DNA of 64,000 bases from VRUE01 sp963742535 (lineage in GTDB: Bacteria > Actinomycetota > Thermoleophilia > Solirubrobacterales > 70-9), in the NCBI GenBank assembly GCA_963742535.1, contig CAVUMC010000002.1:682001-746000 (forward strand). Direction: 5' to 3'. Shown here piece after piece: positions 47,857 to 56,665 of the stretch (the stretch's first letter is position 1; every line of letters starts with the position of its first letter). The notes beneath the pieces were generated by a model. That model was not told where the DNA came from, did no database searches, and was given only the letters and a program-made list of their open reading frames with translations. Both the position numbers and the translations under genes were made by a program.

Positions 47857-48906
47857 TCAGCCGGCCGTTAGAGCGGCCAGCCGCTGGAGCGTGTGCAGTT
47901 GCTGATCGCGCTCGGCATGCACGGGCGAGACGATCAGGCGATCGATGCCGGCGCCGCGGAAGCGCTCAATGCGCTCCGCCACTTCCTCCTCGGTGCCGAC
48001 CAGCGAGGTCGCCTCGACGATCTCGTCCGGCACGGCCTCATAAGCACCGCCGCGATCGCCGTCCTGGAAGCGCTTTTGGACCTCATCGGCGACCTCGCCG
48101 AAACCGAAGCGGTGCGCGAGGTCGACGTAGAAGTTGGTTTTGCGGCTGCCCATGCCACCGAAGTAGAGGACGAGGCCGGCCTTGACCACGGCCTTGGCCG
48201 CCTCGAGATCGCCGTCGATCGCCACCTGCAGCGAGGGTGAGACCTCGAGGTCGGAGCGCTGGCGGCCGCCCTTGGCGAAACCCGCCTCCAAATGCTCTCC
48301 CCAGGTCTGCTCAAAAGCGTCGACGCTGAAGAAGATCGGGATCCAGCCGTCGCAGATCTCCGCCGCCATCTCGACCGACTTACGGCCGATCGCACCGACG
48401 AAGACCGGGATCTGGTTGCGCTCGGGATGGAAGTTGAGCTTTAGTGGCTTGCCCTCACCATCGGGTATTGGCAGTTGGTAATGCTCCCCTTGGTGATTAA
48501 CCGGGCCCTCGCGGGCGATGATCTCCCGCACGACTTCGATGTACTCGCGGGTCCGACCCCAGGGCTTGGCGTAGGGCACGCCGTACCAACCCTCGGAGAC
48601 CTGCGGGCCAGAGGGGCCGAAGCCAAAGAGGAAACGGCCGCCGGAGAGCTTGTCGATCGTCGCCCCAGCCATCGCCGCGGCCGCGGGCGGCCGCGCCGGG
48701 ACCTGCAGGATCGCGGCACCGAGCTTGATCGTCGTCGTCTGCGGCGCCAACCAGGCGAGCACGCTGACCACGTCGGAGCCGTAGGACTCCGCCGCCCAGA
48801 CCGACTCGAAGCCGGCGTCCTCGGCGGCGCGGACAACCTCGAGGGCGTCCTCACCGGCGGGGCCGATGCCCCAGTAGCCGAGGTTGAGTCCAAGCTTCAG
48901 AGCCAT
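47857..48906 (-). CDS. LLM-class F420-dependent oxidoreductase
   Basis: 349 residues. LGYWGIGPAGEDALEVVRAAEDAGFESVWA core, AAILQVPARPPAAAAMAGATID, GGRFLFGFGPSGPQVSEGWYGV and PIFVGAIGRKSVEMAAEICDG are typical F420-type LLM features. The final third includes VGTEEEVAERIERFRGAGID and LIVSPVH, the standard end of the family. It is divergent from the P-type ATPase gene by 29 bases. Substrate unknown; related to but distinct from the enzyme at 38208. Confidence 0.85.
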   Translation of the reverse strand: MALKLGLNLGYWGIGPAGEDALEVVRAAEDAGFESVWAAESYGSDVVSVLAWLAPQTTTIKLGAAILQVPARPPAAAAMAGATIDKLSGGRFLFGFGPSGPQVSEGWYGVPYAKPWGRTREYIEVVREIIAREGPVNHQGEHYQLPIPDGEGKPLKLNFHPERNQIPVFVGAIGRKSVEMAAEICDGWIPIFFSVDAFEQTWGEHLEAGFAKGGRQRSDLEVSPSLQVAIDGDLEAAKAVVKAGLVLYFGGMGSRKTNFYVDLAHRFGFGEVADEVQKRFQDGDRGGAYEAVPDEIVEATSLVGTEEEVAERIERFRGAGIDRLIVSPVHAERDQQLHTLQRLAALTAG

Positions 48907-48935
48907 CCGGTGCTCACCCTATTGAATAGACGGCG

Positions 48936-51365
48936 ATGAGTACGAAGTCAGCAAGCCCAGCGCCCGCGGCAGCGATCGACGGGGGTCTCTCCAGCGCCAC
49001 CGCCAAGAAGCGGCTGCGTGAGCTGGGACCGCCACCGGAGACGTCCTCGCGCTCGACCTCGAGCATCGTCGCCGGCAACGTCTTCACGCTCTTCAACGCG
49101 ATCATCGGCGCCTTCTTCGTGCTCGACCTCGGGCTCGGCCTCTACGCCGACTCGATCTTCGGCCTGATCGCGGTGATCAACTCCTACATCGGTATCCGTC
49201 AGGAGATCAAGGCGAAGCGCACCCTGGACGAGCTCGCGGTCCTGGTCGCCCCCCACGCCAAGGTGACCCGCGACGGCGCCGTGGTCGAGCTACTCGCCGA
49301 GGAGATCGTTCCCGGTGACCTGGTCCAGGTCGGGCCCGGCGACCAGCTGGTCGCCGACGGCGAGGTGGCGCACAGCCGCGGCCTCACGGTCGACGAGTCG
49401 ATGCTGACCGGCGAGGCCGACGGCGTGCGCAAGGAGAACGGCGACCGGGTGCTCTCCGGCTCCTTCTGCATCAGTGGCTCCGGGCATTTCGAGGTCGACG
49501 CGGTGCGCGAGCAGAGCTACGCCGGGAAACTGGCCGGCGAGGCGCGCGCCTTCCGCCACCCGCCCTCGCCGCTGCAGGCCGAGGTCAACCGGGTGATCGT
49601 TGCCTGCCTCTACGTGATGGCGCCGCTGGCGGTCCTGCTGGTGCTCACGCTGAAGCTGCGAAACACGGACCTGGTCGAAGCCGCCCAGACCGCCACCGCG
49701 GGCCTGGTCACGCTCGTACCCGAGGGCCTGGTGCTGCTGATGAGCGTCACCTTCGCCGTCGCCGCCGTGCGACTCGCCGGCAAGCACGTGCTGGTGCAGC
49801 AGATGAGCGCCACCGAGAGCCTCGCCGCGGTCGACACGATCTGCGTCGACAAGACCGGCACGCTGACCGACGGCGAGCTGCGCCTGGTCGCGGTCGAGGT
49901 GGCGGAAGGCGTCGATGCCAAAGCCGCCCACGCGGCGCTCGGCAACTTCGCCGCCAGCGCCGGGGACCGCAACCGCACCCTGGAAGAGATCGGCAATCGC
50001 TTCCCGGGCGAGGCCGAGCAGGTCAGCGGCGAAGTCGCCTTCTCCTCGGAGTGGAAGTGGAGCGGCCTGCGGATCGGGGGGACCAGCTACGTGCTCGGCG
50101 CCCCCGACGTGCTCGGCGACGCCGGCGCCCTCGCCCTCCCTCCCGGCCTCGCGGCGGCGCTCGAACGCGAGACCGCGGCGGGGCGGCGCGTCGTCGCCTT
50201 CGGCGAAAGCGCCGATCCGCTGCCCGGCGACCCCGCCGCAGCCGGGGCGCCGCGACTCGCTCCCGTCGCCCTCGTCGTGCTCGAGGAGACCCTGCGTCCC
50301 GACGCCGCCGAAACGGTGGCGACGATGCGCGAGGAGGACGTCGACCTGAAGCTGATCTCCGGCGACGCGCGGGCGACCGTGACGGCCGTCGCCGCGGCGG
50401 TCGGCGTGCCGCCGGACGCGGGAGTGATCGAGGGCCACGAACTGCCCACTGACGAGGAAGGGCTGGCGGCGGCGGCCCAGCGCAACACCGTCTTCTGCCG
50501 GATCAAGCCGGAGCAGAAGCGCGACCTGGTCGCGGCCCTCTCCGCCTCCGGCCGCTACACGGCGATGATCGGCGACGGGGTCAACGACGTGCCGGCGCTG
50601 AAGCGGGCGCGGATGGCGGTGGCGATGGGCTCGGGCACCCAGGTGACCAAGGGGGTGGCCGACGTCGTCCTGCTCGAGGATGAGTTCTCGCGGCTACCGG
50701 AAGCGGTCGGCGAAGGACGGCGGATCGCCCGCAACATCCACCGGCTCGGCCGCCTCTACCTGACCAAGACGGTCTACGCCGCAGCGCTGATCCTGCTCGT
50801 CGCGCTCCCCGGCTGGGCATTCCCCTTCCTCCCCCGCCACCTCACCCTCGCCGCCTTCCTCACGATCGGCGTTCCCTCCTTCGTGCTGGCCCTGCTGCCC
50901 TCGGACGGCCCCCTCTACCGCGGGCGCCTGCTGCGCGCCCTCGCCGCCTTCGCCGTGCCGGCGGGCCTCGCCACCGCGCTCGGCTCGATCCTCTCCTTCT
51001 TCCTCGTCGACACCGTTTTCGGCGGCAACCTCGAGGCCGGGCGCACCGCGGCGACGACAACGCTGGTCGTGCTCGGCCTCAGCTTCGTCCTCTTGCTCGA
51101 GCGCGGCCCCGGCCGCGAGCACATCGCGATCCAGAGCAACATGCTCGTGCTCGTGCTCAGCCTCGGTGGTCTGTTCGCCGGCATCCTGGCGCTGCCGCCG
51201 CTGCGCGACTTCTTCGAAATGGAAGTGCTCAGCTCAGCACAGTGGTTCCTGGCACTGCTCTCAGCGGCGGCCGGCCTGGCGATCGCGAGCCTGCTCTGGC
51301 GAGTGCCGCAGATCGAAGCGTGGGGAGCGCCGGTCAGTCCTGAGGCGGAAGCACAAACTGGCTGA
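48936..51365 (+). CDS. P-type cation ATPase, CtpE-like (probable Ca2+ exporter)
   Basis: 809 residues. Two N-terminal helices, actuator motif DESMLTGEADGVRK (TGE loop), core helices with LVPEGLVLLMSVTFAVAAVRL (the PEGL motif), phosphorylation site VDKTGTLTDGEL, nucleotide domain and hinge MIGDGVNDVPALKRARMAVA, then six C-terminal helices. The PEGL form of transmembrane helix 4 is shared with mycobacterial CtpE, reported to take up or move calcium. No N-terminal metal-binding domain. Ion specificity is by similarity only. Its end overlaps the thioesterase gene by 32 bases. Confidence 0.9.
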   Translation: MSTKSASPAPAAAIDGGLSSATAKKRLRELGPPPETSSRSTSSIVAGNVFTLFNAIIGAFFVLDLGLGLYADSIFGLIAVINSYIGIRQEIKAKRTLDELAVLVAPHAKVTRDGAVVELLAEEIVPGDLVQVGPGDQLVADGEVAHSRGLTVDESMLTGEADGVRKENGDRVLSGSFCISGSGHFEVDAVREQSYAGKLAGEARAFRHPPSPLQAEVNRVIVACLYVMAPLAVLLVLTLKLRNTDLVEAAQTATAGLVTLVPEGLVLLMSVTFAVAAVRLAGKHVLVQQMSATESLAAVDTICVDKTGTLTDGELRLVAVEVAEGVDAKAAHAALGNFAASAGDRNRTLEEIGNRFPGEAEQVSGEVAFSSEWKWSGLRIGGTSYVLGAPDVLGDAGALALPPGLAAALERETAAGRRVVAFGESADPLPGDPAAAGAPRLAPVALVVLEETLRPDAAETVATMREEDVDLKLISGDARATVTAVAAAVGVPPDAGVIEGHELPTDEEGLAAAAQRNTVFCRIKPEQKRDLVAALSASGRYTAMIGDGVNDVPALKRARMAVAMGSGTQVTKGVADVVLLEDEFSRLPEAVGEGRRIARNIHRLGRLYLTKTVYAAALILLVALPGWAFPFLPRHLTLAAFLTIGVPSFVLALLPSDGPLYRGRLLRALAAFAVPAGLATALGSILSFFLVDTVFGGNLEAGRTAATTTLVVLGLSFVLLLERGPGREHIAIQSNMLVLVLSLGGLFAGILALPPLRDFFEMEVLSSAQWFLALLSAAAGLAIASLLWRVPQIEAWGAPVSPEAEAQTG

Positions 51366-51789
51366 CGATCAAGTTGGCGGCGAGGCGCGGCTCGGCGTCT
51401 TCGCGCAGCCGCTTCATCTTGACCTCGATCACCACCGTGCTCTTGCCGGCGTGCAGGGGCACCGCCGTGGCGACGATCTCGTCGCCGAGCAGGCCGGCGG
51501 AGAAGACGTTGAGCTTGAGCTCAATCGTGGTGAAGTTGTGCCGCAGTGGGATGTTGCGGAAGGTCGCCCAGGCGGCGACGGTGTCGCCAAGCGCAGTCCA
51601 GACCCCGCCGTGGACGAAGCCACCGGGATGCAGGTGGCGCCTATCGACGACGATGCGGCCACTGGCGAAGTCGTCCTCGATCTCGATTGGTTCGATGCCG
51701 AGATCGCCGGGGAAGCTGCCACCGATGAAGGAGCGCACGTTCTCCGGAGTGAAGGGGTGATCCTCGCTAGTTGAGGTTGAGTCACTCAC
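51334..51789 (-). CDS. PaaI-family hotdog thioesterase
   Basis: 151 residues. The hotdog fold is shown by LHPGGFVHGGVWTALGDTVAAWATF (HGG motif with the catalytic Asp in GD), TTIELKLNVFSAGLLGDEIV and GKSTVVIEVKMKRLRED. Such enzymes hydrolyse acyl- or aryl-CoA thioesters. Neighbouring monooxygenase, crotonase and thiolase genes lie upstream on the same strand, with a 4-base overlap to the monooxygenase gene, so it belongs to that CoA-ester pathway. Confidence 0.85.
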   Translation of the reverse strand: MSDSTSTSEDHPFTPENVRSFIGGSFPGDLGIEPIEIEDDFASGRIVVDRRHLHPGGFVHGGVWTALGDTVAAWATFRNIPLRHNFTTIELKLNVFSAGLLGDEIVATAVPLHAGKSTVVIEVKMKRLREDAEPRLAANLIVSQFVLPPQD

Positions 51790-53237
51790 TGCGCGCCCAC
51801 CATCTCATAGGCGCCTGGAACCAACTCGCGCGTGCGGCGCTTGTAGGCACTCCATGTCCAGGGCCAGTTGTTGGGGTCGTTGCCGTTCTCGTCGATGTAC
51901 CAGTTGTGGCAACCCGCCTGCCAAACCGTGCCGGCGAGGGCGACGCGCAGCTCGCGGTCGAAGTCCTCGGCGGCGGCCCGTGAGATCTCGATTCGGCTCG
52001 CGCCCGCCCGCTCCATCTCGCGCAGTGCCGCCAGCAGGTGCCCGACGCCGCACTCGATCGTGTTGACGACCGAGCCGCTGCCGCCGTTCGTATTCGGCCC
52101 GTAGAGCAGGAACATGTTGGGGAAATCCGGCACGCTGAGCCCGAGGTAGGCGCGCGCCACTTCGGCCCAGGCCTGCTCCAGCGTGCGCCCGCGGCTGCCG
52201 GTGATCTCCATTGGCGCGACGAAGGCGTGGCTGGCGAAGCCGGTGGCGAAGACGATTGCGTCGGCCGGCCGCTCGACTCCCTCGGCATCGCGGATGCCGT
52301 TCGGCGTAATAGAGCCGATCCCGCCGCTGATCAGCTCGACGTTGGGCTTGGTCAGGGTCGGATACCAGTCGTCGGTCAGCATCACCCGCTTGCAGCCGAA
52401 CTCATAGGTTGGGGTCACCTTGCGGCGCAGCTCCGGGTCGGAGATTGCCGACTTGATCTGCCGCATGCCGAGTGCCTTGAACGCAGGCAGCAGCCAGCGA
52501 TGCCGGGTGAAAGCGGCGGCGGCGAGGTCCTGGAAGGCGTAGATCGAGGCGCGATCGAGGCGGCGGAGAGCGGGCAGGCGGCGGAACACCGTGCGGTGCA
52601 GGCGCGAGTACTCGTGGTCGCTCTTGGCCAGCGTCCACCCGGGTGAGCGCTGGTAGACGTCGAGCTGCGCTACTTCCGGCTGGATCGCCGGCCCGACCTG
52701 AATCGCGCTGCAGCCGGTGCCGACCAGGGCGACCCGCTTGCCGGCGAGGTCGACGTCGTGGCGCCACGCGGCGGAGTGAAAAGCGGAACCCTCGAAGTCC
52801 TCCAGCCCCGCCAGCGGCGGCACTTTCGGCACCGAGAGCTGGCCGCAGGCGGTGGCCAGTACGTCGGCCTCGTGGGAACCGGCGCTGGTCTCGAGCACCC
52901 ACTTGCGCCGCGCCTCGTCCCAACGCGCGCTCTTCACCTCGGTGCCGGTGCGGATCTTGTCGAGGACGCCAAAGCGGCGCGCGACCCCCTCGACGTAGGC
53001 GCGGATCTCCGGCCCCGGCGAAAAGCGCCGCGACCACGTATTGGGCGCGAAGGAGTACTCGTAGAGGTGAGAGGGAATGTCGCAGGCGGCGCCGGGGTAG
53101 GTGTTGTGCTGCCAGACCCCGCCGACCCGCTCGCCCTTCTCGAAGACGGTGACGTCCTCATATCCCTCGCGCTTCAGCATCACGGCAGCGCCGACGCCGC
53201 CGAAACCGCCGCCGACGATCGCGACCGAGGGCTTCAT
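51786..53237 (-). CDS. Flavin-containing monooxygenase (Baeyer-Villiger type)
   Basis: 483 residues from the ATG at 53237, overlapping the crotonase stop (ATGA). VAIVGGGFGGVGAAVMLKREG is the FAD Rossmann motif, followed by FEKGERVGGVWQHNTYPGAACD and HLYEYSFAPNTWSRRF, standard in BVMO-like proteins. RVALVGTGCSAIQVGPAI is the NADPH Rossmann motif. The BVMO fingerprint (FxGxxxHxxxWP) is replaced by FEGSAFHSAAWRHD, close but not exact. It would oxygenate a ketone or aldehyde. The substrate may be a hydrophobic acyl or steroid-like compound in view of its neighbours. Confidence 0.88.
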   Translation of the reverse strand: MKPSVAIVGGGFGGVGAAVMLKREGYEDVTVFEKGERVGGVWQHNTYPGAACDIPSHLYEYSFAPNTWSRRFSPGPEIRAYVEGVARRFGVLDKIRTGTEVKSARWDEARRKWVLETSAGSHEADVLATACGQLSVPKVPPLAGLEDFEGSAFHSAAWRHDVDLAGKRVALVGTGCSAIQVGPAIQPEVAQLDVYQRSPGWTLAKSDHEYSRLHRTVFRRLPALRRLDRASIYAFQDLAAAAFTRHRWLLPAFKALGMRQIKSAISDPELRRKVTPTYEFGCKRVMLTDDWYPTLTKPNVELISGGIGSITPNGIRDAEGVERPADAIVFATGFASHAFVAPMEITGSRGRTLEQAWAEVARAYLGLSVPDFPNMFLLYGPNTNGGSGSVVNTIECGVGHLLAALREMERAGASRIEISRAAAEDFDRELRVALAGTVWQAGCHNWYIDENGNDPNNWPWTWSAYKRRTRELVPGAYEMVGAQ

Positions 53238-54145
53238 ACGCCGAACCCTTTCAAGCCGAAATCGCCGAAAGGCTCGTCGCGGTCCTTGACCGCCTCTTTG
53301 AAGCCGGCTTCGGCGGCGCGGCGAACGAAGCCGTGGCCCTCGACGGTATGGCGGGCGATGCCGTCGAAAAAGGTGCCGAGCAACTGGGTTTGGTGCAGGC
53401 CCTGGGCGTAGAGCCCCTGGTTGACCAGCAGCTTCATCATCACCAGCTGGTTGATCGGCAGCCGCGCCACCCGCTCCAGCAGGTCCTCGAAGCGCTGGTC
53501 GAGCTCGGCCGCGGGCGCCGCCTCGGTCGCCAGGCCCCACTCCTCGGCCTGCGCCCCGGTCAGCGAGTCGCCGGTGAAGAGCAGCCGCTTGGCCCGCATC
53601 GGCCCGATCCGCGACGCCCACATCGACGTCGTCGGCGAACCCCAGACGCGCGCCGGCGGGTAGCCGATCTTGGCGTCGTCGGCGATCACCAGCAGGTCCG
53701 AGCAGAGCGCCATATCGGTGCCGCCGGCCACGCAGTAGCCGTGCACCTTGCAGAGCACCGGCTTCTCCGAGTGGAAGAGACTCATGAAGCCGCGCACGTT
53801 GCGCGACATGAACTGGTAATCAGTGACCGGGTCCCAGTCGGAGTCGGGCATGTGGTTGGCGCCGATCGTCGCCGGGTCGAGCGGTGAGCCGGCCGGGGCC
53901 TCGACCCCGCCCAGCTCGCTCATGTCCCCCTCGGCGGAGGCGACCAGGTCATAGCCGCCGCAGAAGCCCGAGCCGTTGCCGGCAAGGGCGATCGCGTGCA
54001 CCGCGGGGTCGAGGTTCGCCCGCTCGACGCAGGCGGCCAGCTCGGCCGGCATGCGGGGCGTAATGCCGTTGCCCCGCTCCGGCCGGTTCAGGGTGATGCG
54101 TGCGACCCGATCGCTGCTCTCATAGATCAGCGTCTCGAGTCGCAC
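53234..54145 (-). CDS. Enoyl-CoA hydratase/isomerase (crotonase) family protein
   Basis: 303 residues. IYESSDRVARITLNRPERGNGI, HAIALAGNGSGFCGGYDLVA (oxyanion hole), KPVLCKVHGYCVAGGTDMAL and DDAKIGYPPARVWGSPTT are the crotonase blocks in order. The second catalytic position is not the usual Glu pair of true hydratases, so the reaction could be hydration, isomerisation or hydrolysis. It is longer than the 260-residue norm because of an insert near 80-110. Nine bases downstream of the thiolase gene. Confidence 0.85.
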   Translation of the reverse strand: MRLETLIYESSDRVARITLNRPERGNGITPRMPAELAACVERANLDPAVHAIALAGNGSGFCGGYDLVASAEGDMSELGGVEAPAGSPLDPATIGANHMPDSDWDPVTDYQFMSRNVRGFMSLFHSEKPVLCKVHGYCVAGGTDMALCSDLLVIADDAKIGYPPARVWGSPTTSMWASRIGPMRAKRLLFTGDSLTGAQAEEWGLATEAAPAAELDQRFEDLLERVARLPINQLVMMKLLVNQGLYAQGLHQTQLLGTFFDGIARHTVEGHGFVRRAAEAGFKEAVKDRDEPFGDFGLKGFGV

Positions 54146-54154
54146 CGACCTACC

Positions 54155-55315
54155 TCAGTTCATCCGTTCGACGATCATCGCCTTACCCTGGCCACCGGCT
54201 ACGCACATCGTCTCGATCCCGACCTGGTGGTCGTCGGTCTCCATCACGTTGAGCAGGGTGCCCATGATGCGGGCGCCGGTCATGCCGAAGGGGTGACCGA
54301 GGGCGATCGCGCCGCCGTGGGTGTTGAGCTTCTCTTCGGCGATGCCGCATTCGTCCATGATCGGAATCACCTGGGCGGCGAAGGCCTCATTGAGCTCGAC
54401 CACGTCGATGTCGTCGATCGTCATCCCGGCCCGGTCGAGGACCTTCTTGATCGCGCCGATCGGGGCGACGCCCATCAGCTCGGGCTCGTTGCCGTAGGTG
54501 GCGGCGGTGACGATGCGGGCGCGCGGGGTCAGGCCCAGCTCCTTGGCCTTGGTGTCGCTCATCAGCAGCACCGCGGCGGCACCGTCGTTGAGCGGGCAGG
54601 AGTTGCCGGCGGTGACGCCACCGCCGCCGAAGGCCTCGGGCAGCTGGGAGAGCTTCTCCAGTGTGGAGGAGGCGCGAGGGCCGTCGTCCTTGGCGACCTC
54701 GGTGCCGTCGGGCAGCTTCACCGGAACGATTTCGCGGTCGAAGAAGCCGTCCTCCTGGGAGCGGACCGCGAGTTCCTGCGAGCGCTGCGCGAACTTGTCC
54801 ATGTCGGCGCGGCTGACCTCGTACTTTTCGGCGACGTTGACCGCGGTCAGGCCCATGTCGATGTAGGCGTTGGGCTGGCCGTTCTCGCCGATCAGGTTGG
54901 GGTTGCGGTCGTCGGCGCCGGCGGGCTCGGTGCGCTCGTTGAAGCGGCTCACCCACTCGACCCCGGCGGCGATGTAGACGTCACCCTCGCCGGCCTTGAT
55001 CGCGTTGCCGGCGTGGCGGATCGCATCGAGGCTGGAAGAGCAGTAGCGCGAGACGGTGACCCCGTTGACCTCTTGGGGCAGCTTCTCGGAGAGCAGCGAG
55101 ATGATCCGGCCGATGTTGAAAGCCTCGAGGCCCTGCGGCATACCGACGCCGCAGAAGACGTCCTCGACCAGGGCGGGATCGACGCCGGGGTTGCGCTCGA
55201 GCAGCTGATCGACCACGAAGGCGCCCGTCTCCTCCGGGCGCAGCTGGGCCAGCGAGCCCTTGAAGGCGCGGCCGATCGGAGTGCGGATTGTGTCGACGAT
55301 TACTGCCTCGGGCAT
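54155..55315 (-). CDS. Acetyl-CoA C-acyltransferase (thiolase)
   Basis: 386 residues from the ATG at 55315. VIVDTIRTPIGRAFKGSLAQL opens the fold; the acylated cysteine is in GVTVSRYCSSSLDAIRHAG; VVELNEAFAAQVIPIMDECG carries the NEAFA motif, and GGAIALGHPFGMTGARIMGT and ETMCVAGGQGKAMIVE the His and second Cys. It is a degradative-type thiolase producing acetyl-CoA or propionyl-CoA. It heads the thiolase-crotonase-monooxygenase-thioesterase set on the minus strand and diverges from the coiled-coil gene at 55404. Confidence 0.92.
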   Translation of the reverse strand: MPEAVIVDTIRTPIGRAFKGSLAQLRPEETGAFVVDQLLERNPGVDPALVEDVFCGVGMPQGLEAFNIGRIISLLSEKLPQEVNGVTVSRYCSSSLDAIRHAGNAIKAGEGDVYIAAGVEWVSRFNERTEPAGADDRNPNLIGENGQPNAYIDMGLTAVNVAEKYEVSRADMDKFAQRSQELAVRSQEDGFFDREIVPVKLPDGTEVAKDDGPRASSTLEKLSQLPEAFGGGGVTAGNSCPLNDGAAAVLLMSDTKAKELGLTPRARIVTAATYGNEPELMGVAPIGAIKKVLDRAGMTIDDIDVVELNEAFAAQVIPIMDECGIAEEKLNTHGGAIALGHPFGMTGARIMGTLLNVMETDDHQVGIETMCVAGGQGKAMIVERMN

Positions 55316-55403
55316 GCTCTGTCTCTCCTTGGAAGCTGGGGTCGGAAGTGCGCGCCGCAGGGTAGTGGATTGAGAGCAGGGCTCCGGAGCAGGCTCTAAG
55401 TTA

Positions 55404-55838
55404 ATGACGATGTCGCTGGACGGCCTGCGGGCGTGGATAGGGATGGTTGAGCGCAAGCTGACGATGCGGACCCGCGTCTTCCTCGTCCTCACCGCGATCG
55501 CGATCGGCGGCGCCGCGGCCGGCATCGTGCTCGCGATCGACGCCCAGAACAACAGCGTCAGCAAGGACGACCTGCAGTCGGTGCGCGACGAACTGGCAGG
55601 GACCAGCGCCCCGACGGAAGCGCCACAGACGAGTGAACTCGAAGCGCAAATCGAAACCCTGCGAGGGGAAATAGCCGCGCTGCGCAGCGAAAGCGAAGCC
55701 AAGGGCGGCGCTTCGGCGGGAGGCGCCGAAAGCCCGCCCGAAAGCAGCGGCGGCGGCGCCACTGCGCCCGAAAATCAGCGCGAGCTGAAAGAAGCCGCCG
55801 AAGAAGCGATCGAAAAGTCGCAGGACAAGGGCAAGTAG
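55404..55838 (+). CDS. Small membrane protein with coiled coil, unknown function
   Basis: 144 residues. A basic N-terminus (VERKLTMRTR) is followed by one membrane helix (VFLVLTAIAIGGAAAGIVLAI) and an extracytoplasmic coiled coil (SELEAQIETLRGEIAALRSE), then a Gly/Ser/Pro linker and a second short helix (ELKEAAEEAIEKSQDKG). No family recognised. ATG 55404 is the earliest start, ATG 55410 and 55443 alternatives. A stem-loop follows the stop. The surrounding genes give no functional hint. Confidence 0.6.
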   Translation: MTMSLDGLRAWIGMVERKLTMRTRVFLVLTAIAIGGAAAGIVLAIDAQNNSVSKDDLQSVRDELAGTSAPTEAPQTSELEAQIETLRGEIAALRSESEAKGGASAGGAESPPESSGGGATAPENQRELKEAAEEAIEKSQDKGK

Positions 55839-55841
55839 GAC

Positions 55842-55861
55842 TTCGTGCGAATGCGCACGAA
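55842..55861 (+). terminator. Short perfect hairpin after the coiled-coil gene
   Basis: TTCGTGCG and CGCACGAA, 8-bp perfect arms with an AATG loop, lie 3 bases after the stop codon at 55838. No U-tract follows, though AATAAG is AT-rich for this genome. A likely terminator or mRNA 3' end. The following 100 bases should hold the promoter of the DUF5679 gene. Confidence 0.5.
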
Positions 55862-55964
55862 ATAAGTCCACATCGTCCCCCGACTGCGTTACATTCGCCG
55901 CAATTCGACCTCGCGAACACCGCGAGCTCTGCCATAAGCAACGGCAGTGAAAGGAGTTCCCCTG

Positions 55965-56111
55965 ATGCCCGAGGGTTACTGCGTCAAGGAGCGGAAGAAG
56001 GTCGAGATCAAAGACGCCAAGCAGGTGACGATGAAGAACGGTCGCCCGGCGATCCAGGGCGTGTGCCCTGACTGCGGCACCAAAATCTTCAAGATCGGCA
56101 AACTCGAGTAG
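55965..56111 (+). CDS. DUF5679 zinc-ribbon-like mini-protein
   Basis: 48 residues, a gene short enough to be missed easily. ATG at 55965 with a strong AAGGAG ribosome site 8 bases before. The protein reads MPEGYCVKERKKVEIKDAKQ, then VTMKNGRPAIQGVCPDCGTK and IFKIGKLE. One Cys near the N-terminus and a CPDC pair near the C-terminus suggest a small metal-binding ribbon. The family (DUF5679) is common in actinobacteria and chloroflexi, function unknown. It precedes the ECF sigma factor operon by 44 bases. Confidence 0.85.
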   Translation: MPEGYCVKERKKVEIKDAKQVTMKNGRPAIQGVCPDCGTKIFKIGKLE

Positions 56112-56155
56112 CGGCGACCTGAACCGGCGTCGGCGGGCATTCGTATCCCGGACGA

Positions 56156-56665
56156 ATGCCACCTGGCGCCCTGACAGATGAACGGGACGTGCGTGAGGCC
56201 TATGCGGCTCACGCACCCGAGCTGTACGGCTTCGCGGTTCGCTCGCTGGGTGATTCCGGCCTGGCTGAGGAGGCGGTGCAGGAGACCTTTGTGCGTGCCT
56301 GGCGCGCAGGCGAGCGTTTCGATCCCCAGATCGGCTCGCTGCGCACCTGGCTCTTCGCGATCCTGCGCAACGTGGTGATCGACCTCGGTCGAGCCCGGGC
56401 CGCTCGCCCAGGGGTTGCCGAGAAAGGCATCGAGCCCTCGGTCGAGCCCTTCGACGAGGCGCTGCTCTCCTGGCAGATCGAGGAGGCGATGCGGCGACTT
56501 GGCGAGCAGCACCGCCGCGTCCTGGTCGAGACCTACTACCGCGGGCGCCCTTACGCCGAGGTGGCCGAGGAGCTGGGCGTGCCGGAGGGAACCGTGAAGA
56601 GCCGCGTCTATTACGGCCTGCGCGCGCTGCGGGTCGTGCTCGAGGAAATGGGCTATGAAGACTGA
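56156..56665 (+). CDS. ECF-family RNA polymerase sigma factor
   Basis: 169 residues. Region 2: LYGFAVRSLGDSGLAEEAVQETFVRAWRAG with GSLRTWLFAILRNVVIDLGR; region 4: LGEQHRRVLVETYYRGRPYAEVAEELGVPEGTVKSRVYYGLRAL in its normal pattern. The gene overlaps the start of its anti-sigma factor (56655) by 11 bases. Its size and context, ahead of a zf-HC2 anti-sigma, match the SigK/SigL-like groups that respond to envelope or redox signals. Specific trigger unknown. Confidence 0.92.
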   Translation: MPPGALTDERDVREAYAAHAPELYGFAVRSLGDSGLAEEAVQETFVRAWRAGERFDPQIGSLRTWLFAILRNVVIDLGRARAARPGVAEKGIEPSVEPFDEALLSWQIEEAMRRLGEQHRRVLVETYYRGRPYAEVAEELGVPEGTVKSRVYYGLRALRVVLEEMGYED

